From the NCBI GenBank assembly GCA_038249195.1, contig JBBRWM010000003.1, forward strand, positions 1 through 64,000: DNA of 64,000 nucleotides, given 5' to 3'. Both the position numbers and the translations under genes were made by a program. Shown in pieces: positions 16,741 to 25,330 of this stretch. The DNA comes from JAOUEA01 sp038249195. GTDB lineage: Bacteria; Actinomycetota; UBA4738; HRBIN12. The stretch's first letter is position 1. Each line of letters opens with the position of its first letter. The notes under the pieces are model-generated. The model was not told the DNA's origin and did not search any database. It saw nothing but the letters and a program-made list of their open reading frames with translations.

Positions 16741-18621
16741 TCATGCCGGCATCAACACCGTAACGATCACCGGTAGATGATCGGAGGCGCTCGGCGTGCC
16801 CGTCGCGAACCTCGCGATCTTCAGGTCGGGGCTCACCCAGATCCAGTCGGGACGGTCGCAGGAGGACGTGGGCGCAGCCGACGTCGTGCGGCACGGGTCT
16901 CCGGAAGCCCCTTCGGCATCGACCAGCCCTGCCGAGACGAACCGCCCAACGTTCGCCGTATCCGTGGTCTTCATGTTGAGGTCGCCGGCGATCGTGCGGG
17001 GCGTCTCCTCCCCCACCGCCGCGAGGAGGGCGTCGATCTGCGCGGACGAGCCCGACTCGAGGTGCGCGTCGGCCACGAGCAGCGGCCCCCGCGCGGTGGC
17101 GACCGCCACGGCGAGGAAGCTCCGCCGCTGCGATCCCCCGGCCTCGGGCAGTGGACCGGCCGCCACCGGCGTCATCGGCAGCCTCGACAGGATCACGTTG
17201 CCGAACTGGCCATCGGCGGCGGGCTCGAAGCGGTACGGCAGGCGGAGCCGCTGCGTCAGCCTTGCGAGCAGGTCGTCCTGACCGAACACGGGCCAGCCGC
17301 GCGCGACCTCCTGGAGGAGCACGACGTCGGGCTCCGCCGCCGCGATCGAATCGGCGATCGCGTCGGCGTCGAGCATCCCATCCTCCCCGAGGCCGCCGCG
17401 AACGTTGAAGCTCACGATCGTGACCTCGTGCCCGCCCCGATGCGCGGCGAGCAAGCGGGGCCAGGCGATGGCCGTGACAGTACCCACGGTCACGGCCATG
17501 CCCACGAGGACGGCCGAGGTCGCCAGGGCGCCGCGCGCGATCCCCTCGCGCGCGGAACCTCGACCCATCGAAGCGACGGCGGTCGCCCCGAGCCAGAGGC
17601 CGGCCAGCCCCGGCACCGCGGCCCGTGCGAAGGGCAGCGGCCGGACGACGTCGAGCTGCCACAAGAACGCGAGCGCCAGGAACCCGACCGCGCCCACCGT
17701 CATGGACGCGAGGGTGCGGAGGGCGGAACCCGTCTCGACCCGCACTGCGGCGATCGCCAGGCAGGCCGCCGCGACGCCCTGCAGGACGAGGACCGCGACG
17801 ACGGCGGCCGAACCCCGGAGGCCGGGCAGGGCATACGCGACGATCGCGGTTACGGCCGCGAGGAGCGCCGCCGGGCCGACGCTCGTGGGGCGGCCGCGCA
17901 CCCACATCACCGTCACTACCCCCAGCGCGAGGACATCTCCGGTCAGCACGATCGCGACCGCCGCCGGGAACGCGGCCGGCACGGACGAGCCGGCCCAGCC
18001 GAGGTTCTGGAGGAAGACCAGCTGCAGCATCAGGAACGGCCCGGTCGCGCGGAGCGCGGCGCCGGCGATGCCCGGGCGATCGACGGCCGGAGCTCGAATG
18101 GCGAGCACGGTCGCGATCCCCAGGGCCGCCACCGAACCCACCGCCATGGCCTCGGGCACCGGTCCCGCCTGCCACACGAGCTCCCAGGACCCGGTGGGGA
18201 TGCGCGCGGCCGCGTCCAGGGCGAGGCCGGCCACCAAGGCGAGAGGCAACACCCGGAGCGAGCGCACGCCACCTAGTCCGAGGATGAGGCACGTCGTACC
18301 GACGAGCGCCGCCGCCGTGGCGCCCACCGCGAGCCAGGCGGGAACGGGGTGCACGAGCTGCACACCGAGCCTTGCGCCCCCGACCCCGATCACACCGAGC
18401 AAGCTGGACACTCGCGGAGGCAGCCGCAGGAACGGCCATGCCAGGATCGGCGCGCAGTAGACGACGAGCCCGATGAGCCCCGCAGCGACGAAGCTCGATC
18501 CTTCTCCGACCAGGTAGAGGCGAGGGAACAGCACGCGCGCGACGGGAGCCACGACGACGATCGCCAAGGCGAGCACCACGACGGTCGCCGCGCTCGCCCG
18601 AGTCGCCTGACTCGTTCCCAT
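16741..18621 (-). CDS. polytopic membrane protein with C-terminal endonuclease/exonuclease/phosphatase domain
   Basis: A 626-residue protein. Residues 1 to about 390 form a run of roughly ten hydrophobic helices. Residues about 400-626 are an EEP (Mg-dependent phosphodiesterase/phosphatase) domain: VTIVSFNVRGGLGEDG, ADSIAAAEPDVVLLQEV (metal-binding Glu), VADAHLESGSS (His), TIAGDLNMK (GDxN) and ASDHLPVIV (SDH). All expected catalytic residues are present. The domain should face outside, after the last helix. Possible substrates are phospholipids, nucleotides or nucleic acid; none can be chosen. The ATG at 18621 is preceded by a GGAGGCGGGG stretch. Divergent from the TolB-like gene. Confidence 0.8.
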   Translation of the reverse strand: MGTSQATRASAATVVVLALAIVVVAPVARVLFPRLYLVGEGSSFVAAGLIGLVVYCAPILAWPFLRLPPRVSSLLGVIGVGGARLGVQLVHPVPAWLAVGATAAALVGTTCLILGLGGVRSLRVLPLALVAGLALDAAARIPTGSWELVWQAGPVPEAMAVGSVAALGIATVLAIRAPAVDRPGIAGAALRATGPFLMLQLVFLQNLGWAGSSVPAAFPAAVAIVLTGDVLALGVVTVMWVRGRPTSVGPAALLAAVTAIVAYALPGLRGSAAVVAVLVLQGVAAACLAIAAVRVETGSALRTLASMTVGAVGFLALAFLWQLDVVRPLPFARAAVPGLAGLWLGATAVASMGRGSAREGIARGALATSAVLVGMAVTVGTVTAIAWPRLLAAHRGGHEVTIVSFNVRGGLGEDGMLDADAIADSIAAAEPDVVLLQEVARGWPVFGQDDLLARLTQRLRLPYRFEPAADGQFGNVILSRLPMTPVAAGPLPEAGGSQRRSFLAVAVATARGPLLVADAHLESGSSAQIDALLAAVGEETPRTIAGDLNMKTTDTANVGRFVSAGLVDAEGASGDPCRTTSAAPTSSCDRPDWIWVSPDLKIARFATGTPSASDHLPVIVTVLMPA

Positions 18622-18695
18622 CCCCCGCCTCCCCGGCTCAGTGTCGCATCGCGACCCGGGGAGGGTGTCGGGGACCATAGCCCGCGCTGGCTTCA

Positions 18696-18712
18696 ATATG
18701 TATGATGCATAT
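18696..18712. promoter_or_regulatory. AT-rich palindrome in a divergent promoter region
   Basis: ATATG, a 7-base spacer and CATAT form an inverted repeat. The spacer begins with TATGAT, a very good -10 hexamer for the plus-strand gene at 18759. This is a sharp AT island in GC-rich DNA, between two divergent genes (starts 18621 and 18759). A further palindromic stretch, AGAGCTCT, lies about 30 bases downstream. It may be a repressor site (a MarR gene lies 1 kb away) or simply the promoter. Confidence 0.4.
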
Positions 18713-18758
18713 CCCAGGAGAGGAGAACTCCTCAGAGCTCTTGAGAGATCGGCCATGA

Positions 18759-19745
18759 GTGGAAATGCACAGAGCATCTCGATCTTCAATCCCCCAGGAC
18801 GAAGGTGCTCGGCGCGCCCGCGGTCTGCCGCGTGCCCTCGCGATCGTGGTGCCGGTTCTCGTCGCCTGCACCGCTACGGGTGGGACCGCCCATCCCACGA
18901 CCCGGGCGCCCGCGACCGGTCCGGCGTCGATCGCCGTCACGACGAGCACGCCCATCGACCCGCAGCAGCTGAAGGGGACGATCGCGTTCAGCTACGACGA
19001 CGGGATCTGGGTGAGCGATGCGGACGGGCGCAACCGCGCCCAGCTCACGCGAGACGGTGGGTTCGATCCCACGTGGTCGCCGGATGGCTCGAGCATCGTG
19101 TATCGGAGACTGACGGCGGCCGACGACGGTGAGCTCTGGGTGATCGATGCCGATGGCGCGAACGCTCGCGACCTCGTGCACGACCCTCACTCCTCGGATT
19201 GGGGCCCCGCGTGGTCACCGGATGGCACCACGATCGCCTACAGCTCCGACCGGATCGTCGGCCTGGCGGTCTGGCTCATGGATGCCGATGGGTCGCACCA
19301 GCGCATCCTCACACAGGGCCACGGCGAGTATCCGGCCTGGGCTCCGGATTCGAAGGCGCTCGCCTATGCGGGAGGGGCGTACTACGACATCCGTCGGGTC
19401 GACACCGACGGCAGGAACGACAAGCTGGTCGTCGGGAGCCCCGCTTACGACATGGGCCCGGCGTGGTCGCCCGACGGTCGGTGGATCGCCTACCACACGC
19501 AGGCAGATGCGGCGACGGTGGGCGAACGAGGCATGGGACCCGAGATGGAGATCCACCTCGTTCGCCCCGACGGATCTGGGGATCATCGGATCACCGACGA
19601 CAACGTCGAGGACAGCTTCCCGGCGTGGTCGCCGGATGGTCGGTTCCTGATGTGGTCCCGGCACGGGCAGCTGGTCGTTGCTCGACCGGACGGCTCCGGG
19701 ATGATCGAGATAGGACTCGGCAACTTCCCGGCATGGATCCCCTAG
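18759..19745 (+). CDS. TolB-like PD40 propeller lipoprotein
   Basis: A 328-residue protein. PRALAIVVPVLVAC-TAT is a lipoprotein signal; the mature chain starts with a Pro/Thr-rich linker and then carries six PD40 blades (DPTWSPDGSSIVY, GPAWSPDGTTIAY, YPAWAPDSKALAY, GPAWSPDGRWIAY, FPAWSPDGRFLMW and a final partial one). These are interleaved with DADG turns (WVSDADGRNRAQLTRD) typical of TolB-type calcium-like loops. No attached enzyme domain. Such cell-surface propellers usually bind proteins or ligands. Either the GTG at 18759 or the ATG at 18765 may be the start. It is followed by a MarR gene after 56 bases, perhaps in the same unit. Confidence 0.75.
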   Translation: MEMHRASRSSIPQDEGARRARGLPRALAIVVPVLVACTATGGTAHPTTRAPATGPASIAVTTSTPIDPQQLKGTIAFSYDDGIWVSDADGRNRAQLTRDGGFDPTWSPDGSSIVYRRLTAADDGELWVIDADGANARDLVHDPHSSDWGPAWSPDGTTIAYSSDRIVGLAVWLMDADGSHQRILTQGHGEYPAWAPDSKALAYAGGAYYDIRRVDTDGRNDKLVVGSPAYDMGPAWSPDGRWIAYHTQADAATVGERGMGPEMEIHLVRPDGSGDHRITDDNVEDSFPAWSPDGRFLMWSRHGQLVVARPDGSGMIEIGLGNFPAWIP

Positions 19746-19801
19746 CGCATGGACCGAGGATGATGCCTCGAAGAGTGCACACTCAAGGAGTCGTCAACGA
19801 C

Positions 19802-20392
19802 ATGTCTGAGATCGATCGAAACGCAGCGACGGACCCCACCCTGGATGTGGTCGGGGCCTGCGCCCTGGGGTTGGCCGACGCCATCTGGGAGATCCAGGGT
19901 CGCGATCGATCCGATGCGGCGGCGTTGGGCCTGATCCGCGACCGGCCGGGGATCAGCATCGAGGACGTGGCGAGGCAGGTGGGGCTCACGCACAGCGCCA
20001 CGGTGCGGCTCGTCGATCGGCTCGAGGAAGCCTCGCTCGCACGGCGATCGGCCGTCGGTCCCGGCCGCAGGGTGGGCCTCAGCGTGACCAGCAAGGGAGC
20101 AAAGGCCGTCTCGTCCAGCCGCCGAGCGAGGCATGCCGTTCTCAGCCTCGCCGTTCGGGGACTCGACACCGAGTCGGTGCGGCTCCTGAAGGAGCTCGCC
20201 CGCACGATCGTGATGAACATCGCGGACGACCAGCAGGAGATCGACAGGGCATGCCGCCTCTGCAACCAGGTCGCATGCTTCGACGTCGGCTGCCCGCTGC
20301 CAGCGAGCTCACAACGACGTGCCTCGATGCCGGGGGCTGGGGCACCGAACGCGGCCGGCGCGCCTACCTCCGAACCGGGTTCGGGGAGGTAG
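19802..20392 (+). CDS. MarR-type regulator with a C-terminal cysteine cluster
   Basis: A 196-residue winged-helix regulator. DNA-binding part: ISIEDVARQVGLTHSATVRLVDRLEEASLARRSAVGPGRRVGLSVTSKGAK, a standard MarR wHTH and wing. After the dimer helix (VRLLKELARTIVMNI) comes CRLCNQVACFDVGCPL, four cysteines spaced Cx2Cx4Cx4C, then an alanine/glycine-rich tail. Many actinobacterial MarR proteins end in a similar CRLC...C...CP motif, which could hold zinc or an Fe-S cluster or sense oxidants; the ligand is not shown by sequence. The ATG at 19802 follows AAGGAG. It ends two bases before the VOC gene. Confidence 0.82.
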   Translation: MSEIDRNAATDPTLDVVGACALGLADAIWEIQGRDRSDAAALGLIRDRPGISIEDVARQVGLTHSATVRLVDRLEEASLARRSAVGPGRRVGLSVTSKGAKAVSSSRRARHAVLSLAVRGLDTESVRLLKELARTIVMNIADDQQEIDRACRLCNQVACFDVGCPLPASSQRRASMPGAGAPNAAGAPTSEPGSGR

Positions 20393-20394
20393 CG

Positions 20395-20772
20395 ATGTAT
20401 CTGTACGTGAAGGCCGTGACCTTCGATTGTGCGGACGCGCTGCTCCTCGCCCGATTCTGGGCTGAGGTTCTCGGGTCGGATGTCGACGAGGAGTCGACAC
20501 GGGACAAGGCGTTCGTGGAGGCTCCGGCGTGGGGCGGCCCGAACATGTGGTTCAACCGCGTCCCCGAGCCGAAGGGTGCGAAGAATCGCCTGCATCTCGA
20601 CCTGCGGTCGCTCACGTCCGTGAACGAAGAAGTGGCACGCCTGCGGGGACTGGGTGCGAGCGTCATGACGGAGTTCGACTCGCACACGGTGATGCGCGAC
20701 CCCGAGGGCAACGAGCTCTGCGTGGAGCCCTCGCCCCAACGGACGGCGTTCGAGCGTCTCCCGGGCGCTTAG
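20395..20772 (+). CDS. VOC (glyoxalase-like) family protein
   Basis: A 125-residue protein of the vicinal oxygen chelate fold: YLYVKAVTFDCADALLLARFWAEVLG (the 'D-ADA-ARFWAEVLG' opening of the glyoxalase-like domain subgroup), WFNRVPEPKGAKNRLHLDL (His ligand) and TVMRDPEGNELCVEP (Glu ligand). Short members like this often bind small ligands or antibiotics. The gene starts two bases after the MarR stop, with GGGGAGG as ribosome site, so the two are surely co-transcribed, and the MarR protein may sense or control a substrate of this protein. Confidence 0.8.
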   Translation: MYLYVKAVTFDCADALLLARFWAEVLGSDVDEESTRDKAFVEAPAWGGPNMWFNRVPEPKGAKNRLHLDLRSLTSVNEEVARLRGLGASVMTEFDSHTVMRDPEGNELCVEPSPQRTAFERLPGA

Positions 20773-20816
20773 GCTTTCACGTACCCGCCACGCCGCGAGC
20801 CCGATGGGAGCTGCCC

Positions 20817-21710
20817 ATGACCGAGCTGCACGACCACCTCGATCGATTCGTGGAACCCTTCTGCGTGGAGCCCGGCTCGAGCGTGAGGCTTCCGCACGGA
20901 TACGACCCACGGTTCCGCGCGGGGCTGGTGAAGCGGGATGCGGACGCGGCCCTGCAGGAGAGCGTCGAGCTGCTCGCCGACTACCAGGCGCGGCTCGCGG
21001 CCCAGGACACGTATGGCCTGTTGGTGATCCTGCAGGCCATGGACGCCGCGGGCAAGGACGGGACGATCAAGCACGTCATGAGCGGCGTGAACGCCCAAGG
21101 CGTGTCGGTGCACTCGTTCAAGGTCCCCTCCGCCGAGGAGCTGGACCACGACTATCTCTGGCGCTATCAGCGACACCTCCCCGCCCGAGGCGAGATCGGC
21201 ATCTTCAACCGGTCCCACTACGAGGAGACCCTGGTGGTGCGCGTGCATCCAGAGTTGCTCGAGCCCCAACGCCTGCCGCCGGAGGCTCGGGGCGACGGCA
21301 TCTGGAGACGTCGCTTCCGCGAGATCAACGATTGGGAGCACTACCTCGTGGACAACGGGATCCGCGTGGTGAAGCTCTTCCTGAACCTGTCGAAGCAGGA
21401 GCAGCGCGATCGATTCCTAGCGCGCATCGACGAGCCCGACAAGAACTGGAAGTTCTCGGCGCGCGACGTGGCCGAGCGCGAGCACTGGGATGACTACCAG
21501 GACGCGTTCTCCGAGGTCCTCACGCACACCAGCACCGCGTGGGCCCCGTGGCACGTGATCCCCGCGGACCGCAAGTGGTTCGCGCGGATCGCGGCGGCCG
21601 CGGTGATCGTGAAGGCGCTGGCCGACATCGACCCCCGCTACCCGGAGGTCGGCGATCGGGAGCGGTCGGACCTACAGGCCGCGCGCGCTCGACTGGAGGC
21701 CGAGAGCTAG
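20817..21710 (+). CDS. polyphosphate kinase 2 family (polyP:nucleotide phosphotransferase)
   Basis: A 297-residue PPK2. Features: YGLLVILQAMDAAGKDGTIKHVMSGVNAQGVSVHSFK with the Walker A (AAGKDG) at residues about 77-82, the lid-region motif WRYQRHLPARGEIGIFNRSHYEE (Walker B region D-R), and KLFLNLSKQEQRDRFLARIDEPDKNWKF. It transfers phosphate between polyphosphate and nucleoside mono- or diphosphates in the cytoplasm. Length and motifs match the single-domain class (class III-like, AMP/ADP), but the class cannot be proved. The ATG at 20817 follows GGGAG. A Ppx/GppA-type enzyme that could consume polyP lies at 37.4 kb. Confidence 0.88.
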   Translation: MTELHDHLDRFVEPFCVEPGSSVRLPHGYDPRFRAGLVKRDADAALQESVELLADYQARLAAQDTYGLLVILQAMDAAGKDGTIKHVMSGVNAQGVSVHSFKVPSAEELDHDYLWRYQRHLPARGEIGIFNRSHYEETLVVRVHPELLEPQRLPPEARGDGIWRRRFREINDWEHYLVDNGIRVVKLFLNLSKQEQRDRFLARIDEPDKNWKFSARDVAEREHWDDYQDAFSEVLTHTSTAWAPWHVIPADRKWFARIAAAAVIVKALADIDPRYPEVGDRERSDLQAARARLEAES

Positions 21711-21768
21711 CGGGAGGTGGAACGCACGCACGCCCGGCCCCCGCGGCGGCCTGCGATAGGGTCCGGCC

Positions 21769-23802
21769 GTGAGCGAGGCGGGGATCCGGTCGCGCGCCCT
21801 CGGTGCGTGGGTGCTGGGGCTCACAGCGGGAGCGATGGCGGCCGCCGTGGTGCGGGCGCTCGGCCACGACGCGCAGCCCCCGGGTGGGGACCGGCTCGTG
21901 CTCCTCATCGCGGCGGGCGCGGCATTCACGGCGTTCGTGGGCGCGGTAATCATCGCGAAGACCGGCAACGCCACGGGTTGGCTGCTGGGGGCGGGAGGAG
22001 CGGCGCTCGCGGCCGGATCCTGGGCCGCGGCGATCGCCGCCAGCGGGTGCGGAGCGGGAGGCGGGGCGATCGCGGTCCTCACCCGCACCCCCGCGGACTC
22101 GTCAGGCGCTCGCGCGGCATCGGTCGTTGGCCTCGGGATCTGGGCGGCGTGCACGATCACGGCGGTCACGTTCTTCCCGTTCGGGACGCTGAGCCCGATC
22201 CGCGAACGAGGGATCGGCGGACGACGGCTCCTCGCGGCACCCGGTCTCGCGTGGCTCGGGGCGGCCGCGATCGCCCTGGCCGCGCTTACGTCGGCCGAGG
22301 ACCTCGGGGCCTTCGCGTACGGCGCACGATGGTGCGTCGGAGCTCGCGGGGTCGCCCTTCCCGCCGCGGCGGCGGCCGGCACGGCGCTGCTCGGCGCCGC
22401 CTTCCTCGCGGCGCTGGTCCTGGCATGGCTTCGGTATCGGGCCGTGTCCGGATCCGACCGCGATCAGCTGCGTCCCGTGGTGGTGGCGGCCTCGGCGACG
22501 GCCGCGGCGTTCGTGGCCGCGTTCGCGGTGCCCGGGGCGCGCCCGTTCGCGGGGGACCAGCGCTTGATGGTGGCGGCCTGGTGCCTGGGCGCGATCGGGA
22601 TGCCCGTCGCGGTGACGCTCGCCGTGGTGCGCTACCGCGCGTTCGGCGTCTTCCGGTTCGTCGGCTTCATGGCCGATTACCGGATCTGGACCGTGGGGAT
22701 GGCCGTGGCCGCCCTGGGCGTCGCAGGGACCGTGGCCGCCCTCGTTGCGAGAGCGGCCGGGTTCGAGGACGTTCCGATCGCGGTGGCGGCGGCAGCACTG
22801 CTGGCGGGCGCGGCGATCGCCCCCTTCTGGTGGTGGGCCCAGGCGAGGGTGGACCGCCGATACGGGCAGCACGAGGCGGATCCCGCCGCGGTTCTCGAGG
22901 AAATCGCGGAGCGAAGCCGCCACCGAGCCGACGACACCGCGCTGCGCGGTCCTGCGTTCGACCTGTTGGCGAGCCTCGCGCCCGCGGTGGTGGTGAAGGG
23001 CGAAGGGGGGATGCGGTTCGCGTTGCCTACGGCGGACCGCGAGGTGGCACGGCACACGTTCGTGCACGGCTCCTACGACCTCGCGACCATGCGCTGCGCC
23101 ATGGAGGCGCTCGCCCAGTCGCGTGGCACCTCGGCGGAGCGCGTGCTGGCGGGCGGCGGCGTCCTGGACGTCGGGGCGAATATCGGCACCTCGATCGTCC
23201 CGCTGCTGCGGCTCTTCGGCGCGGACTCGGGCGTGGCCGTGGAGCCCGCCCCGGCCAACCTGGAGTTCCTGCGGCTGAACCTGACCCTGAACGAGCTCAC
23301 CGACCGCGTCACGGTGGTGCCCGTGGCGCTCTCCGATCGCGACGGCGACCAGGCCTTGGAGCTCGCCGAGGGCAACTGGGGCGACCACCGACTCCGTTCG
23401 AGTGGAGCCGTTCTCGACGACGTCGAGGCGCGGCGGGCCACGATCGCGGTGGACGTGATGCGCCTGGACACGCTGGCGCGCTCGGGCGACGTCCGGCCAC
23501 AGGCGCTCACGCTGGCGTGGCTCGACGTCCAGGGACACGAGGGGCAGGTCCTTGCCGGAGCGGGGTCGCTGCTGAGCGCCCGCGTGCCCGTCGTGAGCGA
23601 ATTCTGGCCCGCGGCGCTTCGGCGTTCGGGCGGCCTGCGGACGTTCACCGGCCTCGTCGCGACCCATTTCTCCCGCGTGGTCGACCTGCGGCACGCGCAG
23701 AGCGAAGGCCGCGCCGTCACCCTGCCGGCCGCCGACGTCGCCTCGCTCGCGGAACGCTACGCCGGGCCGCAGGACTTCACGGACCTGTTACTGCTGCCGT
23801 AG
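21769..23802 (+). CDS. histidine-kinase-type membrane module fused to an FkbM methyltransferase
   Basis: A 677-residue fusion. Residues 1 to about 350 hold nine or ten hydrophobic helices ending in MPVAVTLAVVRYRAFGVFRF ... ADYRIWTVGM, then WAQARVDRRYGQHEADPAAVLEEIAERS. This layout parallels the input half of the two histidine kinases in this window (PVAITVAILRYGLYQIDV ... IVANRMVYGERATPYQVLSEFAES). In place of GAF/HisKA/HATPase comes an FkbM-type SAM methyltransferase: GVLDVGANIGTSIVPLLRLF (motif I, about residue 465), VEPAPANLEFLRLNLTLN and LAWLDVQGHEGQVLAGA. The GTG at 21769 has TAGGGT 6 bases upstream. FkbM enzymes O-methylate sugars, lipids or natural products; the target here is unknown. 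It overlaps the convergent CpaE gene by 26 bases. Confidence 0.82.
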   Translation: MSEAGIRSRALGAWVLGLTAGAMAAAVVRALGHDAQPPGGDRLVLLIAAGAAFTAFVGAVIIAKTGNATGWLLGAGGAALAAGSWAAAIAASGCGAGGGAIAVLTRTPADSSGARAASVVGLGIWAACTITAVTFFPFGTLSPIRERGIGGRRLLAAPGLAWLGAAAIALAALTSAEDLGAFAYGARWCVGARGVALPAAAAAGTALLGAAFLAALVLAWLRYRAVSGSDRDQLRPVVVAASATAAAFVAAFAVPGARPFAGDQRLMVAAWCLGAIGMPVAVTLAVVRYRAFGVFRFVGFMADYRIWTVGMAVAALGVAGTVAALVARAAGFEDVPIAVAAAALLAGAAIAPFWWWAQARVDRRYGQHEADPAAVLEEIAERSRHRADDTALRGPAFDLLASLAPAVVVKGEGGMRFALPTADREVARHTFVHGSYDLATMRCAMEALAQSRGTSAERVLAGGGVLDVGANIGTSIVPLLRLFGADSGVAVEPAPANLEFLRLNLTLNELTDRVTVVPVALSDRDGDQALELAEGNWGDHRLRSSGAVLDDVEARRATIAVDVMRLDTLARSGDVRPQALTLAWLDVQGHEGQVLAGAGSLLSARVPVVSEFWPAALRRSGGLRTFTGLVATHFSRVVDLRHAQSEGRAVTLPAADVASLAERYAGPQDFTDLLLLP

Positions 23803-24880
23803 CCTCGGCGCTCGCGGGCTCCAGGACACGGACAGCCAGGCGGTCGAACGCCCGTGCCATCCGCCCGCGAGACAGCAGGCGGCCGTGATCTTGTGCGCGC
23901 GTCACGGAACGATCGAACGGGATGATCGCGAGCGGCTCCACGCCGAAGACCCGGGTCACGTCGGCCGGCGCGATCTCGCTGCGTGCTGCGCGGTTGACCA
24001 CGAACCCCAATCGCTCCGAGCCCGTGAACGGGTCGAGCGCCTCGAGGGCCCGGCTCGCCGCGCGGAACGACAGCACATCGAGGGAGAGCACCTCGAGGAC
24101 GCGATCGCATGCCCCGATGCCGACACGAGCGAGCTCGTCCAGCGCCCTCGGGAGGTGAAGGACGACCGCGTCGCACGACGAGGCGGCCACGCCGACGAAT
24201 GTCCGCAGGTCCTCGGCTCGCACCGCCGCCGCCTGGTCCGGCGTCGGCGGGAGCAGCACGCGGAACCCGTCGCCGTGGGTCCACAAGGCCTCGGCGAGGT
24301 GGTCGGGATCGAGTTCCGCCCCGAGCGGGAGCAGGTCGGCGACGGTGTGCACCTCGTCCACCGGGGCTCCGAGCGCGGCGGCGACATCGCCGTACAAGGG
24401 ATCAGCGTCGAGCACGACGACGTCGCGCCCCAGCCGTGCGAAGGCCGCCGCGAGGTGCGAAGCCACGAACGTGGCGCCCGCCCCGCCTCGCGCCGCGTGC
24501 ACGCCCACGACGACGGCGCGCCGGACCGGTCGCGCGGCCACGGCCACGGTAGCCGCCGCGGCGCCGGCGAGCTCGTCGCGGTCCGAGGGCCAGACGAAGA
24601 ACCCGCTCGCGCCCGCCCGGATGGCCGCGCGCAACGACGCCACGGATTCGCGCGTGTCGAGCGCGAGGAAGGGCCCTTTCGGTGCCCACTCCGAGGGGAC
24701 CAGCGACGGCTGCGCCACGACGGCGTCGGGCTCCAGCTGACGCACGGCGGCCTGGAGCTGGCGGTCGTCCTGGGCGGTCGCCACCACGCGGGCGCGCCCA
24801 CTTCGATCGAGGAAGTGCATGACCTCTTCGGCGACGTCGGGCTCCTCGAGCGCCAGCACGACCCGCGCGACCTCCTCCAT
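23777..24880 (-). CDS. CpaE/TadZ-like MinD-family ATPase
   Basis: A 367-residue protein. Residues 1 to about 115 resemble a degenerate response-regulator receiver (VVLALEEPDVAEEVMHFLDRSGRARVV; LRAAIRAGASGFFVWPSDRDEL). The rest is a ParA/MinD ATPase with a deviant Walker A, GVHAARGGAGATFVASHLAAAFARLG, then VVVLDADPLYGDVAAALG. This order is that of CpaE/TadZ, which positions Tad pili at the cell pole. In known loci it sits next to tadA; here it is 19 kb from the pilus operon. The ATG at 24880 follows GGAGATGGAGG. Late Walker residues look intact. Confidence 0.82.
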   Translation of the reverse strand: MEEVARVVLALEEPDVAEEVMHFLDRSGRARVVATAQDDRQLQAAVRQLEPDAVVAQPSLVPSEWAPKGPFLALDTRESVASLRAAIRAGASGFFVWPSDRDELAGAAAATVAVAARPVRRAVVVGVHAARGGAGATFVASHLAAAFARLGRDVVVLDADPLYGDVAAALGAPVDEVHTVADLLPLGAELDPDHLAEALWTHGDGFRVLLPPTPDQAAAVRAEDLRTFVGVAASSCDAVVLHLPRALDELARVGIGACDRVLEVLSLDVLSFRAASRALEALDPFTGSERLGFVVNRAARSEIAPADVTRVFGVEPLAIIPFDRSVTRAQDHGRLLSRGRMARAFDRLAVRVLEPASAEATAAVTGP

Positions 24881-25060
24881 GCCCCGACCTCCATCTCCGT
24901 TGAGCGACACGGTTCCGTGCCCGATCGGCGCCCGTCCGAGAGGGGACGGATGACGCCCGGCAACGCTAAACGGGCCAGGCCCGCGACGCTGTGACGGACA
25001 TCACCTCGGACGCGGGAGCGAGCCGTGTCCGCGTCGGAAGCGCACGGTATGGTGCAACCC

Positions 25061-25330
25061 ATGGCGGTGATCAACCTGCGCGCCCCGCTGCGCGACCGTG
25101 CGGGGGGACAGGCGCGGCACGACTTCCCCGGCACGAGCGTGGGCGAGGTGCTCGGCGAGCTCGAACGCCGCTACCCGCCCATCGTCGGATGGATCTTGGA
25201 CGAGCAGGGCCACGTGCGCGCGCACGTGAACGTGTTCGTGAACGGCGAGCGCGTTCGCGAGGACGCGCCGCTCACGCCGCAGGACGTTGTGCACGTCCTG
25301 CCGTCGATCTCGGGAGGTTGCGATGACTGA
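25061..25330 (+). CDS. MoaD/ThiS family ubiquitin-like sulfur carrier
   Basis: An 89-residue beta-grasp protein: INLRAPLRDRAGGQARHDF, SVGEVLGELERRYP, HVNVFVNGERVREDAPLTPQDVVHVLPSISGG. Family members carry sulfur on a C-terminal GG thiocarboxylate for cofactor or cysteine synthesis. Here GG is followed by CDD, so a JAMM-type protease would have to trim the tail first, as known for CysO-like carriers. That is inference, as no protease or E1-like enzyme is adjacent. The ATG has TATGGT 7 bases before it. Its end overlaps the next gene by 8 bases. Confidence 0.85.
   Translation: MAVINLRAPLRDRAGGQARHDFPGTSVGEVLGELERRYPPIVGWILDEQGHVRAHVNVFVNGERVREDAPLTPQDVVHVLPSISGGCDD

Noticed and set aside
15248..18439. 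A 1063-residue open frame covering the PQQ propeller and the EEP gene
   Set aside because: The upstream part is a wrong-frame reading of the EEP gene; the propeller has its own signal peptide from 16672.
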